From contig OX438741.1 in NCBI GenBank assembly GCA_949316235.1, positions 13,517,124 to 13,581,123 on the forward strand: 64,000 nt of DNA, in the 5' to 3' direction. Positions within the stretch are counted from its first letter, which is position 1. Each line of letters begins with the position of its first letter. Origin of the DNA: Oegoconia quadripuncta. Its lineage: Eukaryota > Arthropoda > Insecta > Lepidoptera > Autostichidae. Position numbers and translations under genes: made by a program. Below the pieces are notes generated by a model that worked only from the letters and a program-made list of their open reading frames with translations, was not told where the DNA came from and searched no databases. Shown here one piece after another: positions 11,256-21,742 of the stretch.

Positions 11256-11303
11256 ATCGCGCATAGCAAAAGGTAAAAGATTTTACCATTTGCTATGCGC
11301 GAT
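11256..11303. repeat. Near-perfect hairpin
   Basis: 23-bp arms (11256-11278 and 11281-11303) with a single mismatch and a 2-bp spacer; the arm begins 'atcgcgcatagcaaa'. It lies directly beyond the break in the SINE A copy and could be a very short foldback element or a junction product. Confidence 0.7.
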
Positions 11304-11428
11304 TAATATAAATTATAGCTTTCTAGTGCTAAGAACCTCTGATCTAAGCCGTGGACCGACAGATGGACATGACGAAACTATAATGGTTTCTTGTTGACAA
11401 CGGCACCCTATATAAACGAGACCTCTAA

Positions 11429-11826
11429 GGCCCGTATTTCCGAATGTTGCTCAAGCGTAGATCTCCGCTTGAGAACAGTTAAAAAGGGACAGTTTTATGT
11501 AACTTGTATATCGGCATCTCTTTCTAACTATGCTCAAGCGGAAATCTACGCTTGAGAACAGTTAAAAAGGGACAGTTTTATGTAACTTGTATATCGGCAT
11601 CTCTTTCTAACTATGCTCAAGCGGAAATCTACGCTTGAGAACAGTTAAAAAGGGACAGTTTTATGTAACTTGTATATCGGCATCTCTTTCTAACTATGCT
11701 CAAGCGGAAATCTACGCTTGAGAACAGTTAAAAAGGGACAGTTTTATGTAACTTGTATATCGGCATCTCTTTCTAGCTATGCTCAAGCGGAAATCTACGC
11801 TTGAGCAACATTCTGATATACGGGCC
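11429..11826. mobile_element. Tourist-like MITE with four 83-bp tandem repeats
   Basis: The element is flanked by TAA on both sides and bounded by 'ggcccgtatttccgaatgtt' on the left and 'aacattctgatatacgggcc' on the right, an imperfect terminal inverted repeat. The interior 11471-11802 consists of four 83-bp units at 11471, 11554, 11637 and 11720. The units are almost identical, each containing 'aaaaagggacagttttatgt' and a Tcaagcg/cgcttga hairpin. The small ORFs on both strands are by-products of the repeats. Confidence 0.85.
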
Positions 11827-12039
11827 TAAGCTTGGTCCATTCGTTTCGGAGAAACACAACTGCAGCGCACTCTGGCGACCTATAATCGTAAAACATTTCA
11901 AAGAACCTGCTCTGAAGATACAATGTAATGCAGTTAACCGCATCTTAATCGGTCCAGCTGTTTTAGAAATTATCAGTTTATAGTTATTATTAATCTGGGG
12001 GTAAAAGTAGATACCGTGAAGATTACCTACATACCAATG

Positions 12040-12540
12040 GCCACACATTTGAAACCTATCTAGATAAAATAAAACAACTTCAAATACGCTTCATGAAAAT
12101 GTTGGTAGGCAAAAAGATAAAACAACAATGTAAAAATAATTATGATAAACTGTTTATACACTGCAAGATGCTGCCAATTCATGAGAGTGGTGTGGTTAAT
12201 TGCGTTAGAACAATTTTCAAGACAAAGCTAAAGAGAAAAATAGAAAAGGAATATTTATTGTACCTAAGGTTAACAACTATTATGGCCAAAGAACCAGAAA
12301 ATTTCTAGTGCCCAAAATATTTAACAGTTTTCCTCAAGATATAAAGAGTGACACTCTGCCTAAATCATTTAAGACTAAAATAAAAAAGTTCCTCTTAGAA
12401 AAGTTTAACAAATCATCTTGTAAAGATATATGAAACGAAACACATATGTTTATGTTCCATTTACCATCCTTATTGGTAATACTGTGAAAGTCATAAAAGT
12501 TTAAATAAAGCGTTACAGTTACATTATAAGATTATTAAAG
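12040..12540 (+). pseudogene. LINE ORF2 C-terminal fragment
   Basis: 12093-12308 reads a lysine-rich C-terminal RT region ('LQIRFMKMLVGKK', then 'HCKMLPIHESGVVNCVRTIF'). After a frame break the next frame gives 'FNSFPQDIKSDTLPKSFK' and 'KKFLLEKFN'. The LP-x-DIK / FK / LL pattern recurs at the end of jockey- and CR1-type LINE reverse transcriptases. There is no endonuclease or catalytic RT core, and the copy is 5'-truncated and frameshifted. Confidence 0.65.
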
Positions 12541-12654
12541 ATCAAGGGAGTATATTTTCTGCCCATAAACTATTTTATAGTTTGGTAGAAGTGTGTGAAA
12601 TTGTAACTCTTAAAAGAAACTCAAAATAAACGTTTTATTTATTATTTTATTAAT

Positions 12655-12790
12655 GTTAATCCTGGCTCCTGGAGTTGGACATGGAGGCGGGTAATAGTCT
12701 GCATGAGTGACGCTCATACAAGCTCTCTCCAAGTGGGAGAAGATCCCTGTGGCAGAAATAAAGATTCTTAATAATTTTATTGTTATTTAT
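12655..12790 (+). mobile_element. LINE-type 3' end with AAT-rich tail
   Basis: 'ggagttggacatggaggcgg', 'agctctctccaagtgggaga' and 'ggcagaaataaagattctta' followed by an AATAATTTTATT tail. It has the form of a retroposon 3' UTR; no other copy was seen in the window. Confidence 0.4.
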
Positions 12791-13202
12791 TTCATAATGC
12801 GAATAAATTTAAATAACCAAATCTATCATTCTGAATCCTCGGGGTGTCAACGCATATCTGACTCCTAAATTTGAAACGGATTTTTGACGGAGTTTACCTT
12901 CTGTGTAAGGTTACCGGTGTCACGGACAGTAATGATCGATGTCAGGCAGGCCTACATTAATAAATAATTGTATTTTTTTTCTTATTATTATAATACTGGC
13001 ATTCATTCAGCAAAATCAGTCATTTATTCAGAGGGCTATGCATACATTGTTTCAATGAGGTTCCCGTTAATACAGAAAATCTGTCAGCGGGAAGTCGCTG
13101 TATCCAGGCCGTGTCCAACGGGTCGCCAATAGGCCAATTTTTTTTTTCATTTTTATCTTCACAGTAAAATTACCAATGCACTGTATGGTTACACAAACTG
13201 GT

Positions 13203-13548
13203 TACAAATAAATAAATAAATATCTTTGCACATACACACAGCGCCATCTAGTTCCACACTAAGCAACTAGGCTTGTATTATGGATACCAGAACTACACAA
13301 ATACATTTTCTCCGTCTGATCTGGTACAAATCTGGTATCCACAACACAAGCCTATAGTTGCTTAATGTGGAATTAGATGGCGCTGTGTGTATGTCAAGGA
13401 TTTTTTTTTTTTTTTTTTTTGTAAATATATAAATAAATGAAAAACATCCATAACTCGGGAATACATGTCTGTATTCAGCATACAAACATATGCCCCTAGC
13501 TTGATTCGAACCCGCGACCTTTTAGTATAGCAGTCAGAATATATTGCT
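13203..13548. mobile_element. Cluster of three SINE B fragments in alternating orientation
   Basis: 13203-13315 is a minus-strand tail ('acacagcgccatctagttcc'). 13326-13398 is a plus-strand tail ('gtggaattagatggcgctgt'). 13405-13548 is a minus-strand 5' half with the B box 'gattcgaacccgcgac'. The alternating order can form a stem of about 70 bp. The short ORFs across it have no independent meaning. Confidence 0.7.
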
Positions 13549-13628
13549 ATTTTTAATAAATTCATAATCTAGCTCAAGCATCCATCAATCTGACAACGGC
13601 TAACTCCCAGCGAACACAAACACTCCTA

Positions 13629-13770
13629 CCCCGGTAGCATGACATCGCTTATCACGCACGATTCGCAGTGAGTGTGGGATAGTTTTATATTTCGTCCAAA
13701 CGAGTGAGCAGCACAAATATTACCGCGCGCGACATAAACGTTTATCGCTCCTGTCATGCTTCTAGTGCGT
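13629..13770. repeat. Dispersed repeat F, uninterrupted copy
   Basis: 'gcagtgagtgtgggatag', 'tatatttcgtccaaacgagt', 'acataaacgtttatcgctcc' and 'tgtcatgct' match both sides of the SINE-split copy at 6735-7175. It contains CpG-rich patches (cgcgcgcgac). Confidence 0.55.
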
Positions 13771-13835
13771 CTCGCTCTAACAAGGAGTTGAGTCTGCGAA
13801 GCCTGCGCAGGAGCGGAGAGTTTTGGTGGTAGTAC

Positions 13836-13999
13836 TTTTTTTTATGCAGTACGGGTTGTTACTTGACCTCAATCACACCTGATGTTAAGTGAAGATGAGG
13901 TCGAAGGTGGAAGCGTACTGACCCGGGAACCCCAACACAATTGGGGAACTGGCTATCTTATCTCTGACAACCGGAACACAACAATGCTATTAACCAATG
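13836..13999 (-). mobile_element. SINE A 3' half
   Basis: Reverse-strand family A from the T-run and 'tatgcagtacgggttgttac' to 'acaacaatgctattaacc'. The head is missing. Confidence 0.75.
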
Positions 14000-14770
14000 T
14001 TAATAGTAGTGGGGATGAATTTTGTTTTATTTTTGTACCCCATCGTGTGGGATGTCGTTGGATAGGTCGTACAAAAATGTTACAGGTTAAATTGAATAGT
14101 TTTTCGATTTAGGAATTTGTTTGCGAAATATTAAGCATTAAAGTGCAAATTTTCGTTAGTCAAGTGCCTCCCTGCCAGCTAAACGTTTGGTTTTGGATAC
14201 TTGATAAATTCACGGCAGTATTAGTTATATACATATATAACGATAGTAAAAGGAGAACTATCACATCTAATTAGGCTTTACAAGTTAATGACTAATAGTA
14301 GAAAAACTTATAAAAATGTACATTATGTTGAAAATTATTTGTCAAAAAACTAAGTCCATATAATGTGAGGGCAAGTACGGCACCGTAAAAGACGCGTGGC
14401 CAGACACACACTTGGCCGGTTTTTAATAATTTCATAACAAATTGTTTTTAATCGTATGTCATCTAAAATGTCGGTCACCCCGACCCGGAAGCATTACCTA
14501 CACCATAGAGGAATAACACTCGTAAAACAGGTGTCCTGCAAACCAAACCTGCAACCTCCAAATGAAGCATATCTTTCAACATACAACCAGATTTGAATAC
14601 AATGCTGCAGTTAATATGTGACAATGTATTTTATCATTAGAATAAATTGAATACACGTCTCGATTTTTAGAAAGAGAAAGTGATATGGAGATTTTAGTAT
14701 ATTACGTACAGGGCCGTGCTTAGGTAAAATTTGTGATAATTTCCATAGTTGTTTTTATAAGCGCTTGTGG

Positions 14771-14848
14771 CACAATCGCATTCACTATTCGTTTTCGATT
14801 AGCGACGTCAAGCAATGTCGATCGCGGTCACTCCTTGGAGGTCATTAA
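14771..14848 (+). mobile_element. Second 5S-rRNA-like SINE head
   Basis: 'cgattagcgacgtcaagcaa', 'tgtcgatcgcggtcactcct' and 'tggaggtca' follow the 5S rRNA internal promoter order more completely than the copy at 9616-9654, because the gcg-cggt block is kept. The upstream 'cgcattcactattcgtttt' also matches the first copy. It is cut off by the foldback at 14854. Confidence 0.5.
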
Positions 14849-14853
14849 TACGA

Positions 14854-14960
14854 GAAGAACGTTTGATTGATTCCGAGTACATTGCGGAGTTTGTTCATCA
14901 TTAAATTTTTTTATTAAAACCAACTCCGCAATGTACTCGGAATTCGATCAACCGTTCTTC
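14854..14960. repeat. Short foldback element
   Basis: Arms of about 39 bp (14854-14892 and 14922-14960) share 'ttccgagtacattgcggagt' and its complement, with a 29-bp AT-rich spacer. The arms contain a few differences. No flanking duplication was recognised. Confidence 0.7.
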
Positions 14961-15234
14961 CGTCAAACGTGTTTCGGGGTAGTGTAATTCGGTATACCAT
15001 AGCAACTCCCTTTCAGTCAGAGAGTGACGCATTAGGTAGTAGAACTAACTAAGCGGACGAAGTCGCGGGTGTCAGCTAATAACTAATAATAAGCCAAGAC
15101 TGTGACATGTGTGTGACATACATGACAATAGTCTGTCCCGTTGGTTCAATTTAAGGCAGTCGTTAAGCCAAGTCAGAGGTGGTTTAGAAATACTCACTAT
15201 TTGGTGAGCACTAGTCTGATACAAAATGACTCAT

Positions 15235-15297
15235 CCGCACTGGGCCCCGTGGTGGATTGTGACCCATACCCTCTACAAGTGAGAGGACCGCCTTTTA
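15235..15297 (+). mobile_element. RTE-type LINE tail fragment
   Basis: 'cgcactgggccccgtggtgg' and 'attgtgacccataccctcta' match the 3' region of the RTE-type end at 44524-44636. Confidence 0.5.
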
Positions 15298-15622
15298 ACC
15301 GCCGCCGTAGCTCAATGTAAACAACATAAACTTTACGAATCGAAGCTGGGGATCGCAGCGGGGTACATGTTTAGTACTCGGTTTGGTTGGTGGTAGGGCA
15401 TTTTAAATGTCTGCCTGGATTGCTACCATCATCTTATCTAAGTCTGCTGCCAAACAGCAACGTTTATTGCATTGTTGTGTTCCCGTTGTCAAAGATAAGA
15501 TAGCCAGTCCCCAAATAAAATGGGGTTTCCTGGTCAGTACGTTTCCAATTTCGGCCTCATCTTCATTTAATATCTGGTGTGACATCTTCACTTAATGTCA
15601 AGAGCTACCGTTGTGCATTAAA
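15298..15622 (+). mobile_element. SINE A, near full length with small deletions
   Basis: The head 'accgccgccgtagctcaatg', a damaged B box region ('gctggggatcgcagcgggg'), and the full body through 'ctaccgttgtgcatta'. The two overlapping 62-codon ORFs on opposite strands are SINE sequence. Confidence 0.8.
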
Positions 15623-15639
15623 TACGAGGCTACGCCACA

Positions 15640-15845
15640 ACCGTGAGGACATGTACGGCTGATAAATATAAAAGGTATTTATTCATCACAAAAGTGAAAA
15701 CACAAGCATACATAGAATCGAGAACCACAGTATTGTGATGAATGGGTAGGGACTCAGCAGTGTTGCTGATTTTCAGTCCCCCCCCTGTAGAGTAGTTGCT
15801 GCCATCAAAGAAAGTATGGGCGATTCCAATGGCTAACATTTTTTT
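15640..15845 (-). mobile_element. LINE/SINE 3' end, type J, reversed
   Basis: 'aaaggtatttattcatcaca', 'gggtagggactcagcagtgt' and 'gctgattttcagtccccccc' are the reverse complement of the module inserted at 46074-46320. Confidence 0.65.
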
Positions 15846-16254
15846 TATTTTTGTCTTTATGCTTACGCGTGGCTCTGGACAATATAGAAATTAAATTAAA
15901 ATAAGAGGCCCCATCTGTTAGCGCCATCTTTCGAGCCACTTTGATCTACCTTACGAAGCGATCATAAAATCGCCCACTTGAAGAAAAAAAATTATATTAT
16001 TAGCGTAATAAAATACAAATAGTTCCAATTTTCTATATATAAGATATTTTTAAATGAATATCAGAAAGGCGGAGGTTATTAATTCAACTATATAATATTC
16101 TCTGGTTTATTTTTGTTTGAGGGTGAAGAAATAAACATTAAATAAGAACATTTTGACCTGAACTTGAAGATCGTAAGTTTCGGGGAATACTGACGGCAGG
16201 AGCCGCTCGTTTGTAACCGGGAAGGTTTCGATGTTACTTCCGGCCTGTTTTTTT

Positions 16255-16437
16255 TATTGATCCTTAGACATACACACAGCGCCATCTAGTTCCACAGTAA
16301 GCAACTATAGGCTAGTGTTGTGGATAGCAGATGGTTGATATACTACTTAAATACTTATTTCTTTTTGTATATAAATACTTATTATAAATGAAAACATCCG
16401 TAACTCGGGTACAAATGTCCGTATTCATCACTGATTT
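16255..16437 (-). mobile_element. SINE B, lacking its head
   Basis: Reverse copy from 'acacacagcgccatctagtt' through 'catccgtaactcgggtac' to 'gtccgtattcatcac'. The tRNA-like part is absent. Confidence 0.75.
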
Positions 16438-16959
16438 TTTTGATTTGTTTGTTTGATTGCTAGTTTGATTGTATTCTATTACGTTTGCACATTTTTTATT
16501 TATAGTTCTAACAAAACAGCTGTTATTAGACATGTCACGTGACGCTCGCGAAATTTAACACCTTTATTTTGCTAATTTTTTTATGCAAAATTTTTCCAGT
16601 CGATTATAATGCAAGTTTTGGTTTAAAAAGGAATGTTACCGCCTTAAATTTAAAACTATAACTCGTTTCCTAAAAAAAAATAATCACTTTTTCTTTTGCT
16701 ACTTCCTGCATTTTTCATAAATTATTTACCATTACTGCTGTCTTCAATTGTGCACGAAACAATTTGACCCTGAAGCGGAAAGGTGCGAATAAAAAAAAAC
16801 GCGGACAAAAAAGGCTGGGGCAAAAACCTTAACGTAACATAACCTAACTCCGACCCTGAGTTTAACTATTATGTCTAATCGCAAATTGATTCATAGTGAT
16901 AATTATTAAATTAACTAAGAGGAAAGCAACATGAATAATATCTATGGTTGTTCGAGTCA

Positions 16960-17225
16960 CGACAGGATATACATTCTGTTAATATACTGCCTGTAAGGGA
17001 CAAGTCGACATTCCTTGAAACAGGTGGTTAGCTACTTCGATACAGCCTTTCCTCTCCATCGATGCTTCGAAGTTCGGCTTCCCTACTGCCGAAGAAGATC
17101 GCCGCGAGGCTTCAGTGGGTAAGTTCTCCCGATAGGGAGGCTAGTCCCACATAACCGTCTCGCCGTCCCCCAGGCGAGGGGTAGGCGTAATACGTTTCCC
17201 CGCGTCAAAAAAGAAGGAAAAAAGG
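16960..17225 (+). mobile_element. Probable LINE 3' end with poly(A)
   Basis: A GC-rich block ('gccgcgaggcttcagtgggt', 'ctcccgatagggaggc', 'gtccccca-ggcgaggggtag') ends in 'cgcgtcaaaaaagaaggaaa'. Its base composition contrasts with the AT-rich flanks. It resembles the untranslated 3' region of a retroelement, but I cannot name the family. Confidence 0.4.
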
Positions 17226-17597
17226 GTACTTCGTACAATAACTTTAGTAGATTTCTTATGTTAATCGAAAAAAATTAAAAATTAAATATTTTTTCAAACA
17301 AATTAATTACGTATTCTAGTGTCAGCTTCCTCTTAAATGTAATTGATCAACTGGCAATGTTGCATCAAGTAAAAGAATGAATAACGCCATCTACTATCCT
17401 ACCAGTCAATAGCCGTGTAAATTTGTATAGTGTGTGTTAAGTGTAATTTTCTTCGATTTATTTCGATATTTATTTACGACCGAAGTAAAGTAAAGTAAAT
17501 TTATTTTAAACTAAATAACACATAAAGGGAATGTCAGGTTGGCCCTTACACGCAGTATTGTAATTTATGAACCAGCCATCCAACTATTAATAATTAA

Positions 17598-17914
17598 GGC
17601 CTGTATTAATACAAGTCTTGAGGCTGTATCAACCGAGATGCGTCTTAAGCAGTTGACGCTAGCTCAGCTCCGTGCTAATTTATAAACCAATGTTGAGATC
17701 TACTTAGCTGAGATCACCTCTCAAGTATTCGCCTCAGCGGCGAATGAATGATAGTCTTGAGTTTCGTTTATAAATACACGCACATCTCAAGTGAGCACTG
17801 CTTGAGTATGCACGTGCTTTTCAGGTCTCAAGTTAGGTTTATTAATCAACACGTTTACTTGAGACCAGTCACAAGACTGTTCTCAGTCATGAGAATGGTT
17901 TATTAATATGGGCC
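17598..17914. mobile_element. Tourist-like MITE, longer variant
   Basis: Ends 'ggcctgtattaatacaagtc' and 'ggtttattaatatgggcc', flanked by TAA on both sides. The interior is rich in tctcaag/cttgaga inverted motifs, as in the other copies. Confidence 0.75.
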
Positions 17915-17989
17915 TAAGAAATATGTATAATAAATGCTAAAGTTTGGATGTTGTGCTGTTTGGTTCCGGCTACGTGGATAAAATCCGTC

Positions 17990-18370
17990 TCTTTCAGTGG
18001 GTGTCGCTAAAGGCGACTATGAGACCCTCCATCAAAGAATTATAGATTTGCACGTTTAATGGCGTCGTTGTCGTAAAAGATTACCCCGAAAAACATCTAT
18101 ATATTTGCTCATTTTAAAGGCGATGCGATAGACTCACGGGGTTTGACGCATACCGTACCATTCGCATTTCGTCACGAATTCAAAAATGGTCCCATTCGCT
18201 TTCGGTCCCATTCGCATTCGGTCTTATTCGCATTCGGCCCCATTCGCTTTCACCTGTCTCGTGCGCATTTCTGTATATTTCGTAAGGTGAACCGTGGATA
18301 TTGTTTCAAACGTTAAAATGTTAATACTTAATTGGAACACCCAAACGATAATGTTTGGGATATCTCTGAC
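17990..18370 (+). repeat. Dispersed repeat D with an internal 16-bp tandem array
   Basis: The D blocks 'agtgggtgtcgctaaaggcg', 'ctatatatttgc..' and 'aaggtgaaccgtggatattg' are present. They are interrupted at 18188-18250 by four units of the type 'ggtcccattcgctttc', absent from the other D copies. The minus-strand ORF here is D sequence. Confidence 0.6.
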
Positions 18371-18599
18371 CGTCTGTGATAAAAGTATGTTATGTGTGTT
18401 ATGTATGTTATTTGGGTATAGACATGACAACTAAAAGGATTAAAATCGTTTCGGGATATGATTTCTGAACGAAGTGACAGGTCTAAAATCTCATGACGTC
18501 ATTTATTTGTGGTCGGAAAAATTAGTTTTAAGTCCAAGTCAAAAAAAGTCAAATTTTGTAGTTTTGTGAAATGGGCCACAGGAAAAAGATATACGATTA

Positions 18600-18868
18600 A
18601 CGACCTGTTTGGTGGTTAGCAACTCTGACCACTATACCCAAAGGTTGCGGGTTCGAATCCCGCTAGGGGCATATGTTTGTGTGATGAATACGGACATATA
18701 TAGTTATGGATGTTTTCAGTTATAATAAGTATTTATTTACAAAAAAAATATATATTTATGTAGTATATCAACCATCTGGTATCCACAACACAAGCCTATA
18801 GTTGCTTACTGTGGAACTAGATGGCGCTGTGTGTATGTCTAAGGATATTTATTATTTATTATTATTAT
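18600..18868 (+). mobile_element. SINE B, full length
   Basis: The head 'acgacctgtttggtggttag' has a small deletion in the A box. B box 'gcgggttcgaatcccgc', full body, 'gatggcgctgtgtgtatgtc' and a TTATTATT tail. Confidence 0.85.
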
Positions 18869-18954
18869 ATAGGATACTTTTAATAGCATTAAAAGGTTCC
18901 CTAATGATCACTTATGATAAGATTACACCGCGATAAAGCAAATCCATCACCACC

Positions 18955-19135
18955 ATCATCATCTTATCTAAATCTGCCGCCAAACAGCAATTGTTATGTA
19001 AGAGACAAGCTATATAGTCACCCAAATAAGATGGAGTTTCTGGGTGAGGCCGAAGGTGCAAGGTAACTCTTGCACCTTCGGCCTCATTTGCACTTAATAT
19101 CAGGTGTGATGGAGGTGCTAACACGTTGTGCATTA
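18955..19135 (+). mobile_element. SINE A fragments with a perfect hairpin
   Basis: Family A text ('catcttatctaaatctgccg', then 'aggtgtgatggaggtgct') surrounds a perfect 18-bp inverted repeat: 19045-19062 and 19069-19086 with a 6-bp spacer. The right arm is ordinary SINE A sequence. The left arm appears to be a local inverted copy of it. Confidence 0.7.
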
Positions 19136-19139
19136 AAAA

Positions 19140-20037
19140 ATATCCATGAAGGTTTTAATCGACGTTCTCTAAAATATCTATCTGCGATCTTTTTAATAAA
19201 TTTTTTTGCGACGCAGATCAAAAATCGATTCACCGCACTACCTTGAGCAGCCTTTGCTTGGCCGTTCATGTGAACACCGCTATATCAGATCGATCTTTTA
19301 TACGCTGATTTTCTATCAGATTGAACTCATATTTCTTGATTCGAATCGATGCCCGCAGATAAAATTAGCCAGTACATTTCGTTTAAAAATTTGTATCTAA
19401 ATATTGCTTTTAAAAAAATAAAAATTAATAAAAAATAAAAAAAATGGTTTTTTTCTCACCACAAATGACGCTTTACAAAGTGATTTTAGGACTAGGTAAT
19501 ACTTACATAGAACTCATTTGTGGGAAGACTGGTGCCTGAAAAGGAAGACCCAGAATCACAGGTCACCAGGCCCCCCAGCGTGTAATAGAGCAGAGATATG
19601 GTGATTGAGGAAGAAATACTTGAGGAAAGATACAAGCGAGAAGGAAATCACGAAACATAAGACCTGGACCTTAGAGTGGAGTTGTAAGATGTTGTGCACT
19701 GTTTTTAACCCCCGACGAAAAACCACGGGTGTTATGTGTTTGTTGGCGTTATTATGTGTATGTATGTCCAGTCTCTGTCCGCAAGCAATAAGCGGTCCAG
19801 TTGGAATGATGTTACCAATGTTTCCATTTATAGTTGTTATTTAAAGAATAAATTACCCTAGTACTTGCAATAATTCTTCGGTTTCGTCTTTTCATTTCTT
19901 TTGGCACACGAGCTTCTAGATTCGAACAATACAATACAACACAACGTAAGTAAGGCACCGCACCATACATAGTTACTATAATTGTATACAAAAAATACAA
20001 AAATACAAATACATTTATTTTGTTCTAATGTGTTACA
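19140..20037. other. Gene-free stretch
   Basis: Short unsupported ORFs on both strands. A common 'tgttatgtgtttgttggcgt' phrase at about 19730-19790 resembles text at 3690-3730 and 53820-53870, so it is part of another diverged repeat. No gene is called. Confidence 0.4.
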
Positions 20038-21210
20038 AGGGTGCGCCAAAGTTCACCTAAATTTTCAACTCCGATAATTGGATATCCGAAAATGTTCTTC
20101 CTAACATTTTTCATCGTAACAATCACAATTCCTAACTACTCTTGCCTATAATGTTCATAATTCCGAAGCATTCAACTTCAGAATGTCAGTAGCAATAAAC
20201 ATCTATTATACTTTTATTTGTTTTCCTATATTTTCTCAACATAACAAACAAACAAACAAAATATTCTTTATTGTACAACAATAAGAAGCATAACCATCTT
20301 TTACACTATTATTCAAAGTCATATCTTTTTTGTTCAGGTTTCTTTTTATTCATAATAATAAGTATTATATACGGGTAACTGCGACCATAACGCACGAGCC
20401 GAGCGAGCGAAGCCAGAGCCCCGCTCCAGTCATTCAGTCAAGTTCCAGTAAGGAATGGGTCCTATTGACTTATTGGTTTAGGTTAGATTAGAATTGTGAC
20501 CACAACCGAACCAGAACAGAACCGAATCGATCCTATAGTTATTGCTTTAGGTACGGTCACAGATTACTAATAAGTTACAAGTACGGTTAAAACTGCGGTA
20601 TAAACTCCTTGGTAAATGTTTCTTTCTGAGTATGATTGAAAATATTATGGTAATTATGTTTAGAGATAAAAGCGTTATGATAAAAAACAGTAGGAGTTTA
20701 AATATATTTACATTAATGATATTATTAATTACAATTTTCGGAAACATTCCACCGTCACCTTTCCATCTTCGGACAACTAGGCGCGGGGAGGGTTTCCATC
20801 CATATGTTGTCAACATACCGAACATCCGCACTAAGCGCTTTGCTTCATCATTTATAATGCGGACTGCTAAGGTATGGAACTCACTGCACGCGTCGGTTTT
20901 TCCCGACACTTACAACCTTGGGATCTTCAAGTCTAGAGTGAATAGGCATTTACTGGGTGCGCGTGATACATCTACGGCTACATCGTCACTTTCCATCAGA
21001 TGAGATTGTAGTCAAACGCGAAACCAGTTTTTAATAAAAAAAAAAAAGAAAACATGAGTGTTATGACTTATGAACATCTTCGGTAGCACTACAAAAAGTA
21101 TGAATAAAAACTTTAGGATGAAAAATTTTAGGAAGAGTCATCATACGGATTACAAATCATTAGAAAGAACAATTTCGGGTAAAGAACTTTAGGTGAGCCA
21201 ATATGGACCC
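20038..21210. repeat. Inverted pair of 'aacattttcgga' repeats around a LINE end
   Basis: 20038-20170 ('gtgcgccaaagttcacctaa', 'ccgaaaatgttcttcctaac') and 21065-21210 ('aaaaattttaggaagagtca', 'tttaggtgagccaatatgg') are diverged reverse complements of each other. Between them lies the LINE end at 20720-21045. This could be one terminal-inverted-repeat element with an insertion, or two independent repeats. Confidence 0.45.
20720..21045 (+). pseudogene. LINE ORF2 C-terminus, family L1-end
   Basis: The ORF 20632-21003 reads 'PSPFHLRTTRRGEGFHPYVV' and 'MRTAKVWNSLHASVFPDTYN', ending 'FKSRVNRHLLG...SIR' and followed by an A-run. The 'R-x-WNSLP-x-VFP-x-YN-x-FK' pattern marks the C-terminus of jockey/BS-type LINE reverse transcriptases. 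Only the last ~90 codons survive. A better-preserved sister copy is at 29000-29415. Confidence 0.75.
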
Positions 21211-21334
21211 GTATTACACAGATCTCATTCACAAATATAAAGTTTCACACATTTTACCAGACACTGGCATGCACATTTAAGTAATTAACGATTATATTTA
21301 CACATGCACATTATACGTAGTTACATTAATTATT

Positions 21335-21405
21335 TAGTTAAAACGTCAGGTTCACAGAAGTCAATAATAATTTAGTTACAATGTCAAATTCACAGAAGTC
21401 AAAAT
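21335..21405 (+). repeat. Two-unit direct repeat
   Basis: 'gtcaggttcacagaagtcaa' and 'gtcaaattcacagaagtcaa' occur in tandem, about 38 bp apart, each after 'atttagtta'. Confidence 0.6.
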
Positions 21406-21576
21406 TAAATAGGTAGTTATTTAGATGTAGGTATTATTTGTGAATATTTACAAATAAAGAATTATAGTACTACCTATGTATGGTGCAGTGGCTTACCTCC
21501 GTTGCGTTGTGTTGATTGCGTTGTATTGTATTGTATTGTATTGTTACCTACTTTACCTAAGGTAAGGTTTACATGT

Positions 21577-21662
21577 ACAACCCATCCGTGATATTGATCT
21601 TTCGGCCGAAGATCGGAAACCATACTCCAGCAGTGGGATGTTTACGGGCTGATGATGATGAT
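21577..21662 (+). mobile_element. RTE-type LINE tail with (GAT)n
   Basis: 'actccagcagtgggatgttt' then 'acgggctgatgatgatgatg'. This is the same 3' signature as at 5190-5250 and 44595-44636. Confidence 0.65.
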
Positions 21663-21667
21663 GACTT

Positions 21668-21742
21668 TCTTAGTTACACCCCGCTGGGAATCGTACCCGC
21701 GTCCTCTTTGTGAACTCTTTTGTTTACAATAGCGAAGGCGGT
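21668..21742 (-). mobile_element. SINE A head, diverged
   Basis: 'caccccgctgggaatcgtac' (B box region) to 'tagcgaaggcggtt' is a reverse-strand family A head with many substitutions. Confidence 0.55.

Noticed and set aside
11471..11802. CRISPR-like array from the regular 83-bp periodicity
   Set aside because: The units are contiguous and nearly identical along their whole length, with no unique spacers. The context is eukaryotic and inside a MITE.
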